From positions 62,001 through 126,000 of the forward strand of contig JAOANU010000007.1 in the NCBI GenBank assembly GCA_034387635.1: a stretch of DNA of 64,000 nt, read 5' to 3'. Below, piece by piece: positions 21,399 through 32,436 of the stretch. Below the pieces are notes generated by a model, which saw only the letters and a list, made by a program, of their open reading frames with translations, was not told the DNA's origin and ran no database searches. The number at the start of each line of letters is the position of its first letter. Position 1 is the stretch's first letter. Source of the DNA: Rhodosporidiobolus odoratus. Taxonomy: Eukaryota > Basidiomycota > Microbotryomycetes > Sporidiobolales > Sporidiobolaceae. The translations under genes and the position numbers were made by a program.

Positions 21399-24008
21399 AT
21401 GCTGCAACGCTCCAAGCTATCGACTCGTTCTATAGCTTCCATGGCGAACAGGACGATCGCACCCTACGGCTCGTGGCCCTCTCCCGTCTCGACCTCGCTC
21501 GTCTTATCATCAGCTGTCACTCTGCAAGAGAATGGTGCATCGCCAACGGGAAACGCGGTCGCATGGCTCGAAGGTCGTCCAGAACAGAAGGGGCGTAACG
21601 CCCTAGTCTACCAGCGCCTGTCGGCAACAGAAGGTGGAGCTCAAGTGGGGAAAAAGGAGGAAGTCCTGCCAGACTCGAAGTGGAACGCTAGGAGCAGGGT
21701 TCACGAAGTACGTTTCTTGTATCTCTCCCTGACTCATGTGCTGACCTGGACCGCGCACAGTACGGTGGCGGCGCCTGGGCATTCGAGAACGACACCAGCA
21801 TCGTCTTTTCTTCCATTGAGGGACCCGCCTTTCGCGTGAAGCGCAACGAGAACGGCAGCTGGAGCGAGCCTGAGCAGGTCAGCCCAAGTACGTCCGTGCC
21901 ATCCAGTTGGCCCTGAATTGCCTAAGGCTTCCACCCCTTTTTCTTCCTCCGCCTCCTCGCTCCGTTCCACGTCTCATCCCTGTTCTTCCTCGCTTCGATC
22001 ACTTCTGCGCCTCCGTCCTGAGACTCACACGATCTTGCAGAGAGCGACGTTCTGCGCTTCGCCGACTTCGCTCCTCATCCTGCTCAGCCCAACCTTATTC
22101 TTGCCGTAGCCGAGGACCATACCGACGATTCCCCCTCAGCCGTCGTCAACACCCTTGTGCTCCTCTCTGGGACACCTAGCTCTTCAAAGCTCACAACTGT
22201 CTCCTCCGGCGCCGACTTCTACTCAGCCCCAAGGTGGTCGGCGAGCGGAAAATACGTTTCGTGGATTTCCTGGTCGCACCCCAACATGCCGTGGGAGGAC
22301 AGCGAGCTCTGGGTCGCCGAGATAGCCCGCGATGAGAGCGGCAAGGTCGCTGTAGAGAAGCCTTTGAAGGAGGGTTCCGCGAAAAAGGTTGCGGGCTCCG
22401 GCATCGACGTAAGCGTCAGCCAAGCACGCTGGTCTACCGAGGGCGAAAAGCTCGTCTTCCTGAGTGACCAGACGGGCTTTTACGAACTCTACGCGTTTGA
22501 ACCGGAGAAGGCAGGGGAGCCAAAGCAGGTACTGGACAAGCTGGCCGGTGTGGATGTGGGCGGTTCGTTATCATCCGGCCCTTGCCTCCGCCTTGTACTA
22601 AGCGATTCCGCCCATAGGTCCAGACTGGGTGTTCGGGCAGTCCACTCATGCGCCACTCTCCTCTTCGTCCTGGGTTTCCACCGCGCCGAATGCTTCGCTC
22701 CGGATTACGTCCCTTTCCTCCGGCGCCTCGACCCTCCTCTCCACCCCTTACGTCACCTTCGATGGACTTCGCGTTATATCGCCCACCCAGCTCCTCGTGA
22801 TTGGCAAACCTGCGGCAGCACCCGCCGTCATCGCTCTTCTTACGCTACCCGAAGAGGGCGCGGACAAGGTCCAGGAACGGATACTTTCCGTCTCTTCCAC
22901 CGCTGCTGTCGATCCTGCCTTCATCCCTACCGCCACCGAGATTACCTTTCCCGTGACCAGCAACCCCGACGCCAGCGGAGTGGGGCATGCTCTGTTCTAT
23001 CCTCCCGCTTCAGGGTCGCGTTCCGGAGTAGATGGCTCACTCCCGCCACTCATCGCGAGGTGTCACGGAGGACCTACAGCTGCCGCGAGGCGTGGGCTGG
23101 ATTGGCTTGTCGCCTTCTTCTGCTCCCGCGGTTTCGCGTTCGTCGATGTCGGTGCGCGATCTCCCGTTCTACATCATCATCAAAATATAGCTCACGTGGA
23201 AACGTACACTAGACTATGGAGGTTCCACTGGCTATGGCAAGACGTACCGGAAACGCTTAGAAGGGCAGTGGGGCATCGTCGACGTCAAGGACACAATCGA
23301 GTGCGTCGAGCACCTCGTCCGGGAAGGTCAGGTTGACAAGCATAAGGTTGCTATCACGGGTGGTTCAGCTGGTACGTCCCAGAAACTTCATATATGGGGT
23401 CGTTGCGCTGACCTTCCCAATCTGGCTTCCTCCGACAGGCGGCTTCACCGTCCTTGCCGCGCTTTGCGACAGCAATGTCTTCACCGCTGGCACTTCCAGC
23501 TACGGTGTCTCTGACTTGAAGGCGCTGGCGGACGACACGCACAAGGTACGTTCCGCTCGCCCCGCCTAATCTAGAACCATTCCACGTTGTTGTCTTATCT
23601 TGCTGACCCATCTTGTGGATAGTTCGAATCCCAGTACCTTTTCAAGCTCATCGGCGGCACCCCCACCCAAGTTCCGCAGAACTACGCCGGTACGTCCTTC
23701 TTTACCCATGCTTGCTTCGCATCGCTTACCCCCCCTCTTTTTCTCTCCAAGACCGCTCGCCGATCAACAAAGCTTCTCAAATCAGCGCCCCGCTCCTCCT
23801 GCTTCAAGGCAGCATCGACCGCGTCGTGCCTCCCTCTCAATCCTCCCTCATGCTCGAGCGGATCCGCTCGCGTGGCGGGACCTGCGAGCTGGAGCTGTTT
23901 GAGGGAGAGGGCCATGGGTTCCGAGGAGCTGAGGCGAGGGTTAAGGCGATGAAGAAGGAACTGGGGTGGTACAGAACCACCTGGGGAATAGAGGGAGGCG
24001 AGCAATAG
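21399..24008 (+). CDS. S9-family serine peptidase (prolyl oligopeptidase / acylaminoacyl-peptidase-like)
   Basis: Two-domain alpha/beta-hydrolase with an N-terminal beta-propeller. Propeller blades include [37 protein letters not shown] and [18 protein letters not shown]. The catalytic domain shows [20 protein letters not shown], the nucleophile motif [16 protein letters not shown], the acid in [13 protein letters not shown] and the histidine in [10 protein letters not shown], so the Ser-Asp-His triad is complete. At least seven introns, for example 23150-23208. Two in-frame ATGs are plausible: 21399, giving an extra [11 protein letters not shown] stretch that could be an organelle-targeting tail, and 21441 ([10 protein letters not shown]), which matches the usual cytosolic start. 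About 700 residues. Known relatives release amino-terminal residues or dipeptides from short peptides. Confidence 0.88.
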
Positions 24009-24230
24009 GCAGTGTTTGGGTTGGCTGTTAAACAGCAAAGGTAGTCGGTGCCTTTCAGAACAGAAGAAACGAAGCAAGCAGTTCCGCAGTGTACTCCGGA
24101 CCTCCCCCTCAGGATTTCGCAGAGTCAGCGCGCAGGGAGGCACTGAGTAAAGCGTCCATTGCGCTGTAACGGCCGTGTCGACACGAGGTGAGAAAGAGCA
24201 AGCCGGGAATACTAGTGCGGTACGATAAGA

Positions 24231-26279
24231 TCACCTCCTCGTGCTTTCGTCACGTAACCGCGTCGGTGATGAGCTCTCTGCTTCAGCCGCAGTAAGCGTC
24301 TTGGGGTCGAGAAGCGGAGTTTTGCGGTCGGGATACCTGACAGAGATCACGTAACACTGAGTCTGCTGAAAGGAGGAGGGACGAAGGCATGTCCTGCCAA
24401 AGTGGGAAGGGCGTACCGTGCGTTCAGCTGCGCAACCACATCCGCCTCGAAAACTTGATCGCGGTTGCCCAGTTGATTCCCGAGGGTCCACCTGAATCCA
24501 AAAGAAAAACAGTCAGCAGGGTGGTTGACAAACCGACCACCTCTGCACATCCGAGATCCTTGAAAGCTTCTAGGATCAAGTGATTCGAGCTGTGAACTCA
24601 CCACCCCTGCCTCAAGTTATGTTCTCTCCCGAACAATTCCACCTTCCTCCCCCTTCCCTTGCCGCCCAACACGCGTTCAATCATCTCGTACAGCTCATCA
24701 GGCTTGCGACTGGTCTCGCGAACTTCGGCCAGAATGACTTGGGTGTCCAGGGACGTATTAAACCAGGAGGGAAGGCGGGGGAAGCTAGTTGCGTCGTCGT
24801 CGCCGGCAAGTGGGGACGGTCGACGGATGGCGACTAGGCAGTGCTGCGGAAGATTGAGTCAGACTCTGGTCGTCGTGTGCAGAGGGAGCGACGGCGAGAA
24901 TGATCCAGCAGGAATGGGTAGAAAAGGGGATGCCTCGAGGTAAGAGCAGGACACCTGCCTCTTTCGAGTGGTTGAGCCAGTGACCCGTGCGGCCTGTATC
25001 GACAAGACATGGCGGGTCAGTCAGACTTCACTCAAAAGACAGCGCAAGAACCAGCTCACCCGTTCGGATCAGGCCCTGCAGCTGGTTCGTCTTGACCCAA
25101 ACAACCTCGTCGATGCGCTCATAGCTGCATGATAATCACACAGATTCAGCTAAAGATGCCGGAGGAGAGACAACGGCGGAGCCAAGAAACCACGCACCCC
25201 CAGGCGTTCAAGCACTCTCTCCCAAGCTCCATCGCCCTTCCCGTAACCCATAAGAAGAGCAACCCTCCCTCGTCTTGCATGTTGCCGACCGGCATTCGCA
25301 TCATTTCCTCATCGGTGAGCGTACCATACGGCAGCTGCAAGCGTGAGAGCGTGTACCGGTATCAGCCCGCCTAGTGCGAAATGAATGCAAGGGAGTCTGC
25401 TCACTTCTTGATGGATCGCCCAGGGCGGATCGGCCACCACTACGTCGTACTTGCCGAGTACCGATACATCCAGACTCCGCATATCTACGTTGATCCATTG
25501 AGGCGGAAGGGCCTGCAGCGTGCGATTGTTGAGTAAGCCGACTGCGCCAAGGGAAAGAGGATGCAAGGGAAAGAGGATGCACAGCGGAGGAACTGGACAG
25601 TACCTCTACTGAATCCGCTGCTTCGACTTTCTCCCGGGTACCTGCACTTCCGCTCGGTGCACTCCTATCTAGCGTTTCCGCCAACTTCGCCGTTCCCTCC
25701 TTTTCGCCATTCGGAGAAGGCGGTCCTGGATCCTCCAATACCCAGTGTACGTACCGACACGTAGCCATCCGATGGCAAGTATTCAGATACGAGCAGTCAC
25801 CGAGCGCAATCTCGGTATGTGGTCGCAGGGCGCGGATAAAGTGTACATTTCGGCAGGCGTCGCCGTCTGAGCAGAGTTCGCGTTGGGTCGTAGCGCATAT
25901 TGTGACAAAGGGACGTGTAGGAGGGAACTGTGTAAGTTTGAGGATCAACGGGCAATCAGGCGAAGTTGTCGACAAAGATGAGATGGGGAATTCGAACGAA
26001 CGGCTTGACGAAGCTTCTTTGCCCTGGCTATTCGCTCCTCCCGGGATGGATCTGCGATAGCAAGAGGCAGCCCGAGGTATACGTATCAGCTGCTAGAACG
26101 ACCGGCTAGAACCCCTGGCTTGGAGAACAACGCAAGAATAACGCACCGGCGAACGGGGTATGATCATGCACGTGGTCCGTCGTCGAGCTATCGAGTCGAG
26201 GAGTGCTACCGGAAGATGTGAATGAGTACACGCAACGAAGGAACAGAAGCAAGGGAGCTTGCCTGGCGGCCGTATCCAT
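24231..26279 (-). CDS. IME4: mRNA N6-adenosine methyltransferase (IME4/METTL3, MT-A70 family)
   Basis: Catalytic subunit of the m6A writer that methylates adenosine in mRNA (known for METTL3/IME4). Two CCCH zinc fingers are visible: CSDGDACRNVHF and CSYLNTCHRMATCRYVHW. The MTase domain has DVSVLGKYDVVVADPPW with the catalytic DPPW, spliced to IHQELPYGTLTDEEMMRMPV. Then follow LLFLWVTGRAMELGRECL, RIDEVVWVKTNQLQGLIRTG with GHWLNHSKE, and the SAM/RNA-binding C-terminal KPDELYEMIERVLGG and VELFGREHNLRQGW. A short charged tail ends at 24231 (RLRDESTRR). The first exons are less certain: MDTAARQ at 26279 and EERIARAKKLRQAV at about 26000 are joined by plausible introns. No METTL14 partner is in the window. 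Confidence 0.9.
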
Positions 26280-26333
26280 GTTGATCTTGAGGAGGAAAAG
26301 GTCGACGAGAAACGATAGTGACTTCGGGGGGGC

Positions 26334-26870
26334 CTACTGACGCTGTGTGTACTGGAGGAGCTGCTTATGAGCGGAGGCATGGTCAGCTGACGACAGGCCT
26401 TAGCTTTCAATGCTCTGAACGTATCGCGCCAACCTCGCACGTCTCTCCGTTTGAATCGCTGCACTTCCCGTCGAACCTCATTGAGCGCGCGCGGAACACT
26501 TGCTAGGTACGATATACGAGAGCTTGTACGTACCTGCACAAGTCCCGCCGTCTGCTTGACCTTGTTGAAGAACTTTGGTGTCCAGTCGCAGCTGTTCGAC
26601 TCGGGGCGGTACTGCTTGCCCGATGATCGATTGATTGTTGCGGAATATGGCCGTGTGCTGACCGTTTCGCTTAGTCGGGCACTCAAGTAGGAGAGTTGAG
26701 GAGAGGCTGGGTGAGGCGAGGAAAGCAAGAGGGAGAAGAAAAAGAAGATGAGGAAGCCGACGTGGTGACTCGTCTCTGTTAGCTTCCTTCTCCTCGCTAG
26801 GGGCATGCACCGCAAGCCTAGCTCGAAGAAGCGGCTGACCAAGACGGAGAGAAGAGCACAACTCAAGGTT
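26334..26870 (-). CDS. Small multi-exon gene of unknown function
   Basis: Three exons can be linked with good splice signals. An exon reading FRNNQSIIGQAVPPRVEQLR then LDTKVLQQ ends at a GTACGT donor near 26536. A second reads VPRALNEVRREVQRFKRRD. A third, after an intron with a CTGACC branch site, gives LLQYTQRQ and the stop at 26334. The product would be a short, basic, probably coiled-coil protein. I do not recognise it. The first exon and start codon upstream of about 26660 are unresolved. The gene ends only about 50 bases from the proposed IME4 start and lies on the same strand. Confidence 0.4.
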
Positions 26871-27079
26871 ACAATAATAAGCGATAGATAGGTCGAGTCT
26901 CGAACGCAGAAGAGAATACTACACTACTTACGTGGGGACAATGATGATGGACGCGGACCCCTAAAGCACGATGGGAAGAAGAAGAAGGAAAAACACGGAG
27001 CAAACCCAAGAAGAACCAGGGAAAAGGGGGGGGAGGAAGGGAAAGTGGAAAAAAGAAAAAAAACCGCGCAACGATATGC

Positions 27080-30000
27080 TCACATAGCCATCCCAATCAC
27101 CCCAACGTCATACATACAACTGACCCTCTCGCCGAGGCAAACGATCCCAACCTCCCCCATCTCCTCTTCACTGCTACACCCCGAATCGAACGACGAGTCG
27201 GTGAAGCTGCTCCGTTGAGATTCGGAACGAGGCAGAGGAGGTCGACTGCCGAGTAGCTTGTTGGTTGTAGTTGCTGTTCCAGCTGAGGAAGAAAGGGGGG
27301 CTGAGTCGCGGAGGTAGTCGAGGGAGGAGGACGAGGTGAAGGAAGAGAGGGAATCGGAGTGGGCGTGCGAGCGAGGCACGTGAGACGAGGAAGACGCGCT
27401 GGAAGGAGGCTGGCAGAGCGAGTCGTCAAAGGAAGAGGGTGCAGGCTGAGAAGAGATGGAAGCAGATTGGAGGGACGCCAGGGTTCTGTCAATCTCGCTC
27501 TCGAGGTCGACATTGTCGTCGACGAGGTCCATGTCGCTCTCCGCCTCGGACGAGGCCGACTCGAAATTCCTCCCACCGCCTTGCTCACCGCACAGGCTCT
27601 GCTGACCGGCGCTCTGGTAGATCATGCTGGGGGAGAGAGGCTTGGGCGGGCCCGCCTTGAGCGCGGGGGCGTCTCCGAACCGGGTTGCCGAGTCGTCGCT
27701 GTCGCAGATTCTCGAGAGGCGGCGATCACGCTTCGAAATCGACGGAGAAGGAGCGAGACCAGAGGTAGTGGAAAGGCAGGTGGAAGTGGGAATAATGCGG
27801 TTCTCCTTCGACGCCTCGAAAGTCGCGGTCGAGACAGACGGCGGCGAGACAGCGGCGCCCATCTCCCTCGCAAGCATCGACAAGCGAGACTGGCTGCTCG
27901 TGTGCAACTCGAGGGCGAGCTCCGTAAGGGAAAGGGACGGCGTCGGTGCCGGTTCCGTCTGAGGGTCCGCCTCGGCTCCTTCAGCCTGCACCTTCGGCTT
28001 GACGACCGCGGACGTACGAGGCGGGGTGTGCGGCCGGTTAAGCCTCATGAGCATGTTGTGTAAGCTCTCCTCGCAGTCGGACGAGTCTTCCTCGGCGCTC
28101 TGCTGTTGACTGACGGCGAGAGAGCTGCTGTTGGAAGACTTGGGAGGTGTGTAACGGTGTCCCTCAAAGGCAGGGGTAAAGACGAGGGTAGGCGTCTGGG
28201 GAGGAGTGGTAGAAGCGGCGGGAGAGGTGGGGATGGCAGTCGGATCGAAGGAAGGGAGAACAGGCGAAGAAGGTTGGGATGCGGAAGACGGCGAGGAGAA
28301 CGACGGAGTTGTCTGGAGCGGCGGAGAGGTGTAGGTTCCTCGCCTCCGCGGGGCGGCCCTCGTAGAAACTCGCACCATCCTCTTGTCCGGTACGACCGTC
28401 ACCCGCGTCGGCCCATTCACCACGGTCACTCCAGCCGCCGAGGAACGCCTCTCGCGCTGAAAGGGTTGCGCACGAGCACGACGCTCGCGTTCTTGCTCTA
28501 GCTCGATCTCTTCCTGAGTAGGGGAAGGGGGGCAGACGAGGAGCTCCGGGATGTCACAAGGCTTGAACGTCGATGCTGTGCTAGCGGCGGGGGAGGGGTC
28601 GGGGTTAAATGGCTCGCCAAGCGTAGACAAGGCGGGGGACGGAGGAGGAAGTGTAGGAGAAGGGAATGCCACGTCCTGCATCTGAGGGGAGAAGGCACCG
28701 GCAAGAGGAGGGGAGACGAGGTCCATCGGCGGCGCCTGGTTCGGAACAGGCGAGAACGCGCCGTAACTCGTCGTTGGCGAGTATGGCTGCTTGTACCCTT
28801 GGTTGAGCGGAGCTGAATGGATCGAGGGCGACCAAACCGGGATAGAGTTGGCGGCAGCGACGTTGAGCGGAGCTGGGCGGGAAGACGTGCGGCGAGGGTA
28901 AGGGCGGGGCCGGGGAGCGTCAAAAGCGGAACCGAAGAGACCAGCGGTGGGTGTGACGGAGCCGCTACGCATCGAGTCTGCCACGGAAGAAGAGGAAGAG
29001 AAAGTCGAGTCGGCGAAGCTGTCGAGACTGGGACTGCTGCGTGTCAACGGCGCAGTTTGCTCGACTTCAACCGATGCCGGCTGCGCTTGCTGACCATGGA
29101 AGACGTCGTCTCCTTCACCATACGAGAGCGGCTTATACATGCTCAGCACGCGACTTCTCCGCCTCGCCCTCTTCGCGTCGCCCGCCTGCGACGCATCCAC
29201 CTCCTCGCTTGCTGTCTCGCTCTTCATGTTCTTCTCCACCTCCGCAAACACCGCGTCCATCGAAATCCCCTCGAAACAGATCGACGGGATCCTCGCCGAG
29301 GACGGGAGAGACGGAAGGGACAGCTCGCCCGCTGACCTATCCCTCCTCACCCCGCCCTGGTGCGAGTTACGGCGCTGCCTCGGCGGCGAAACCTCGTCAT
29401 CCGCCTCCTCTCCATCTGGTGAATCCTGCGCCGTTGTCGTGCTCTGCTGCCTCCTGCGCTGAGCGGCGGCCTTCTCAAACGTAGGGTCGAAAGGCGGACT
29501 CGTGGGGCTGGGCTTGGTCGAGCTGGTGGACCATCGCTTGGGCTGTCCGGCAGGGTGTCGAGGCGGCGTCTCGGGGTCGGCGAGCATCATGGCGACCATT
29601 CGAGGAACAGGTGTCGAATTGCGACGAGTGGGGACGGAGGGGATCTCGTCTTCCTCGATGAGGGCTGACAGGACCTCACCTGCACCGGTGCTCTGCTCTC
29701 GTAGACCCTTGACCCGCCACATACGCTGTTGAGGAACGCCGCCTTCGCCGCACGAGTCGCGGCCGCTCTCCGGCGAGGAGGTCAGCGAGCCAAAGCTGGT
29801 AGCGCTTTCCCACCCATCCGTCGAGGACGCGAAGATATTGGTCGATGCGAAGGACGAAGTGGTGCCGGATGTAGAGAGGGAGGTGTTGCTGTTCGGCGGC
29901 TGGTAGGAGGGTTGGCTCGAAGCGAACATGGCAACAGAGGGGTGCTGCTGAGGAAGTTGGGGAGAGGCACGAGCATTCGCAACTGGAGAGGGAAGAGTGG

Positions 30001-30675
30001 GAGGCGGGGCCGGGAAGCCAAGCGGAAGAGCGGCGGACAAAGCAGGCTGTGGAGGTTGAGAAGGAAAAGGGTGCGAGATGACGGTTGGCGACGGCGGCTG
30101 AGCTTGTGCGGCTGTAGCCTGTTGTTGCTGAGGGGCCTGCTTCTTGTCGCTTCGAGACCATGGGAAGCTGAGCAGCTTCTTGCCCAACCCTCCACCTCCT
30201 TCTTTTGCTCCTCCTATTCCTGCCCCACGAAACCCGGTCGACGCGTCCGCTTCCGCCCTGCGCAGCAAGTAGCGGTCGAAGGCTGCTCCAGAGAAGGCGG
30301 CGGGCGAGGTGGAAGGCGCGTAGAAGGCGTCTTCGACCATGGGAGAGGCGGGTGTTCGCGCGGAAACTGCCGACCGCTTATTCCGCATCGAGGAAGAGAG
30401 CGGGTAGGAGAAGAAGGGATGCGGTGATTGCTCTGTGCTCAATGGCAGGGTCAGCTCCGGCTACAACGGTGAAGCAAGAACGTGTCGAGCTTACCCAGCT
30501 TGACGGTCGCGGAGGTGTGAAGAGTGGTTGAGGAGAAGCTGGACGAGATGCGCGTTCGCGTGCAGCTAGGGTTGCTGTAAGGTCAGGATCTGCGTCAGTG
30601 GTGATCTCTTGACCGTCAGAGCGCTTCCAGCGGCAAAGAACGCGGTACATACCCCTTGATCACGGAGCTAACAGA
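27080..30675 (-). CDS. Very large Ser/Pro-rich disordered protein, unknown function
   Basis: One continuous minus-strand frame of about 1,100 codons ends MYDVGVIGMAM at 27080. It is almost entirely low-complexity Ser/Pro/Thr with scattered conserved-looking islands, such as PSICFEGISMDAVFAEVEKN, KRARRRSRVLSMYKPLSYGE, CDIPELLVCPPSPTQEEIEL, SLHNMLMRLNRPHTPPR and LESEIDRTLASLQSA. The long frame opens on a non-ATG codon at 30442, and upstream spliced exons fit well: one giving TTLHTSATVKLEQSPHPF (acceptor GCACAG, branch GAGCTGACC), one ending at a TTACAG acceptor with a CTGACC branch, and a 15-base exon at 30661-30675. The true start codon therefore lies upstream and is unresolved. An ATG at 30388 would be the internal alternative. 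Probable signalling or cell-polarity scaffold by composition only. Confidence 0.65.
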
Positions 30676-31665
30676 GAGAAACGGTCAAAAGAGTGTGGGT
30701 CGCTGTGCAAGCGGTTGGAGGTGGTGTACAGTGTTGTAAGGGTGGTCTCGAGTACAGTGAGAGGTGTACACGAATCGTCGACTGTGTCGAGAGAGTGGAA
30801 GGACGGCGGGAACAAGAGAGAGAGTTTTCGGAAACGAAACGCGTCGAGTCTCCGATCTGGATTTCACCCGGTCGCAGAACGCGTTCCGACCGCGTTGAGA
30901 TCGCTTGGTACGCGCAGTCTCGGCAACGCGCAGCGGACAACCCGTGTTGGTTTCCAAACTGGGAATGCCACAAGGAAACGGGGGAAAACTCCTCGACGGC
31001 TGGGATCGTTGCTGGGAACGCTTCGGGCTTTTGCTACCTTCCCGACACAGCGCCATGCCACTTGTCATACTCGCAGTCCCTCTCCATCTGCGCGGCGCCT
31101 CCTTCGAGCGGCCCTGCCCTGTACCTACATCTTGTTTGCGATTCGAGAGGAGGGAAAGACCGGCATTTCCGCTCGAGGTCGCGCGGTCGCGACAGACCGT
31201 GGCTTTTGACGACTCACTCTCGCCAGTTGCTCGCCAGGTTTAATGCGTGTATGGGTGGCTCCACTGGGGGAGAAGAGCATCAAAAGGCGCTCGAAGACGA
31301 GGAGGAGAGGGTCCGACCAGTTAGCCTGAGGACAGACACGCCTCAAGCTGTATTATCTGGGCTACTGCAGATGTCGTAGCTGTTGTGTAACGCGAATCCA
31401 TAAGCCGGTTACCTTTACCTTTGCTAAGTGGTACATGTACCGACAGACGAGCGTCTCTCTTAATCCCCTCTCTTGCTTTGACCACCAGCATCCACTGCTT
31501 CTACTTGCTGAGCCAGGCTTTATAGCACGCATACAGACCGCTCGAGCACGACGTGACCTCTCTCGACTGCTTTGCCAGCGCGCGCAGCCCTTGGTCGACG
31601 GTCATCTCGCTCGACCCGCTCAACCTCCCCACCTGAATGCGTCGAGTACTTCACTAAGCGTCATC
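30676..31665. promoter_or_regulatory. Divergent promoter region between the disordered-protein gene and PSF1
   Basis: About 1 kb between two divergently read genes. Many overlapping open frames on both strands (30685-31379) have no protein-like content. It probably contains both promoters, 5' leaders and at least one undetected first exon of the minus-strand gene. Confidence 0.45.
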
Positions 31666-32436
31666 AGTGAGTGCTCAGAAAGCAGCAGTCATGACCGTAA
31701 CTCACACAAGTATACTACAGTGCTCGGCGACTCTGCTCAACAACTCGTGGTCGAGTCCCATCGCTCGCTGCAGACTCGCTCTCTCCTCCCTTACAACACT
31801 TCCACCGTCCGCACCCTGATCCGCGAATCCCACTCTCTGTCCCAATCCATCACCGACACCGCGGCCCCCTTCGTCGGCTCCCAAGGCATCGCCCCCACCC
31901 TGGGCGTCTCTGCCGAATTAACCATCTCTGCCCTAGCCCTACAACGCAACAAACGTGCCCTCTACGTCTATCACCAACAGCGGATCGAGACGCTCCGAGA
32001 AAAGTTCTGGGAGACAGGTGGGGTGTTGAGCGCTGCGTTTGGGGCGGAAACCGAGACGAGGAAGAGTATGACGACGGTCGACGAGACGTTTGCGAAGGAG
32101 TATGCCGATCTTTGTCTGCAGTTCAAGACGAGCATGTATGGAGGTCACTCGAAGCGTCCAACGCCGGAGGATGGCATGGACGACTCGTTTGATGATTTTG
32201 AAGAGGATGAAGATGAGGAGGTTCAGCTGATGGATGCGGTCGACGTCCTAGGTGGGGGGACGAATCTTGATCCTCCGAAGGATCTCATGGTCGGCATTCG
32301 GGTCGTTAGGGACGTGGGAGAGGTAGAGACGCTCAGTGGCCAGAGGCTGAACCTGAAGAGGGGCATGCAGTATCACGTTCAGCGGGAAGAGGTCGAGGCG
32401 CTCGTCGTGAATGGGGATGTGGAGATTGTCGAGTGA
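31666..32436 (+). CDS. PSF1: GINS complex subunit Psf1, with intron-split start codon
   Basis: GINS component of the CMG replicative helicase (known). The conserved N-terminus LGDSAQQLVVESHRS begins directly after an acceptor at 31720 and has no ATG of its own in that exon. A perfect GTGAGT donor at 31667 lets the A at 31666 join TG at 31721 to make the initiator ATG (54-base intron). The rest is one exon: RSLLPYNTSTVRTLIRESHS, ISALALQRNKRALYVYHQQR then IETLREKFW, the A domain; an acidic linker (DDSFDDFEEDEDEE); and the B domain LDPPKDLMVGIRVVRDVGEV then GMQYHVQREEVEALV to the stop. About 238 residues, close to family length. The same frame is open further upstream, so a longer N-terminus is formally possible but unlike Psf1. 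Confidence 0.88.
   Translation, partial: SECSESSSHDRNSHKYTTVLGDSAQQLVVESHRSLQTRSLLPYNTSTVRTLIRESHSLSQSITDTAAPFVGSQGIAPTLGVSAELTISALALQRNKRALYVYHQQRIETLREKFWETGGVLSAAFGAETETRKSMTTVDETFAKEYADLCLQFKTSMYGGHSKRPTPEDGMDDSFDDFEEDEDEEVQLMDAVDVLGGGTNLDPPKDLMVGIRVVRDVGEVETLSGQRLNLKRGMQYHVQREEVEALVVNGDVEIVE

Noticed and set aside
27359..30427. Long plus-strand open frames opposite the giant disordered-protein gene
   Set aside because: They mirror GC-rich Ser/Pro codons of the minus-strand gene; Arg/Gly-heavy, no motifs or splice logic of their own.
30685..31379. Overlapping open frames on both strands
   Set aside because: None shows codon bias, motifs or splice continuity; treated as promoter region.
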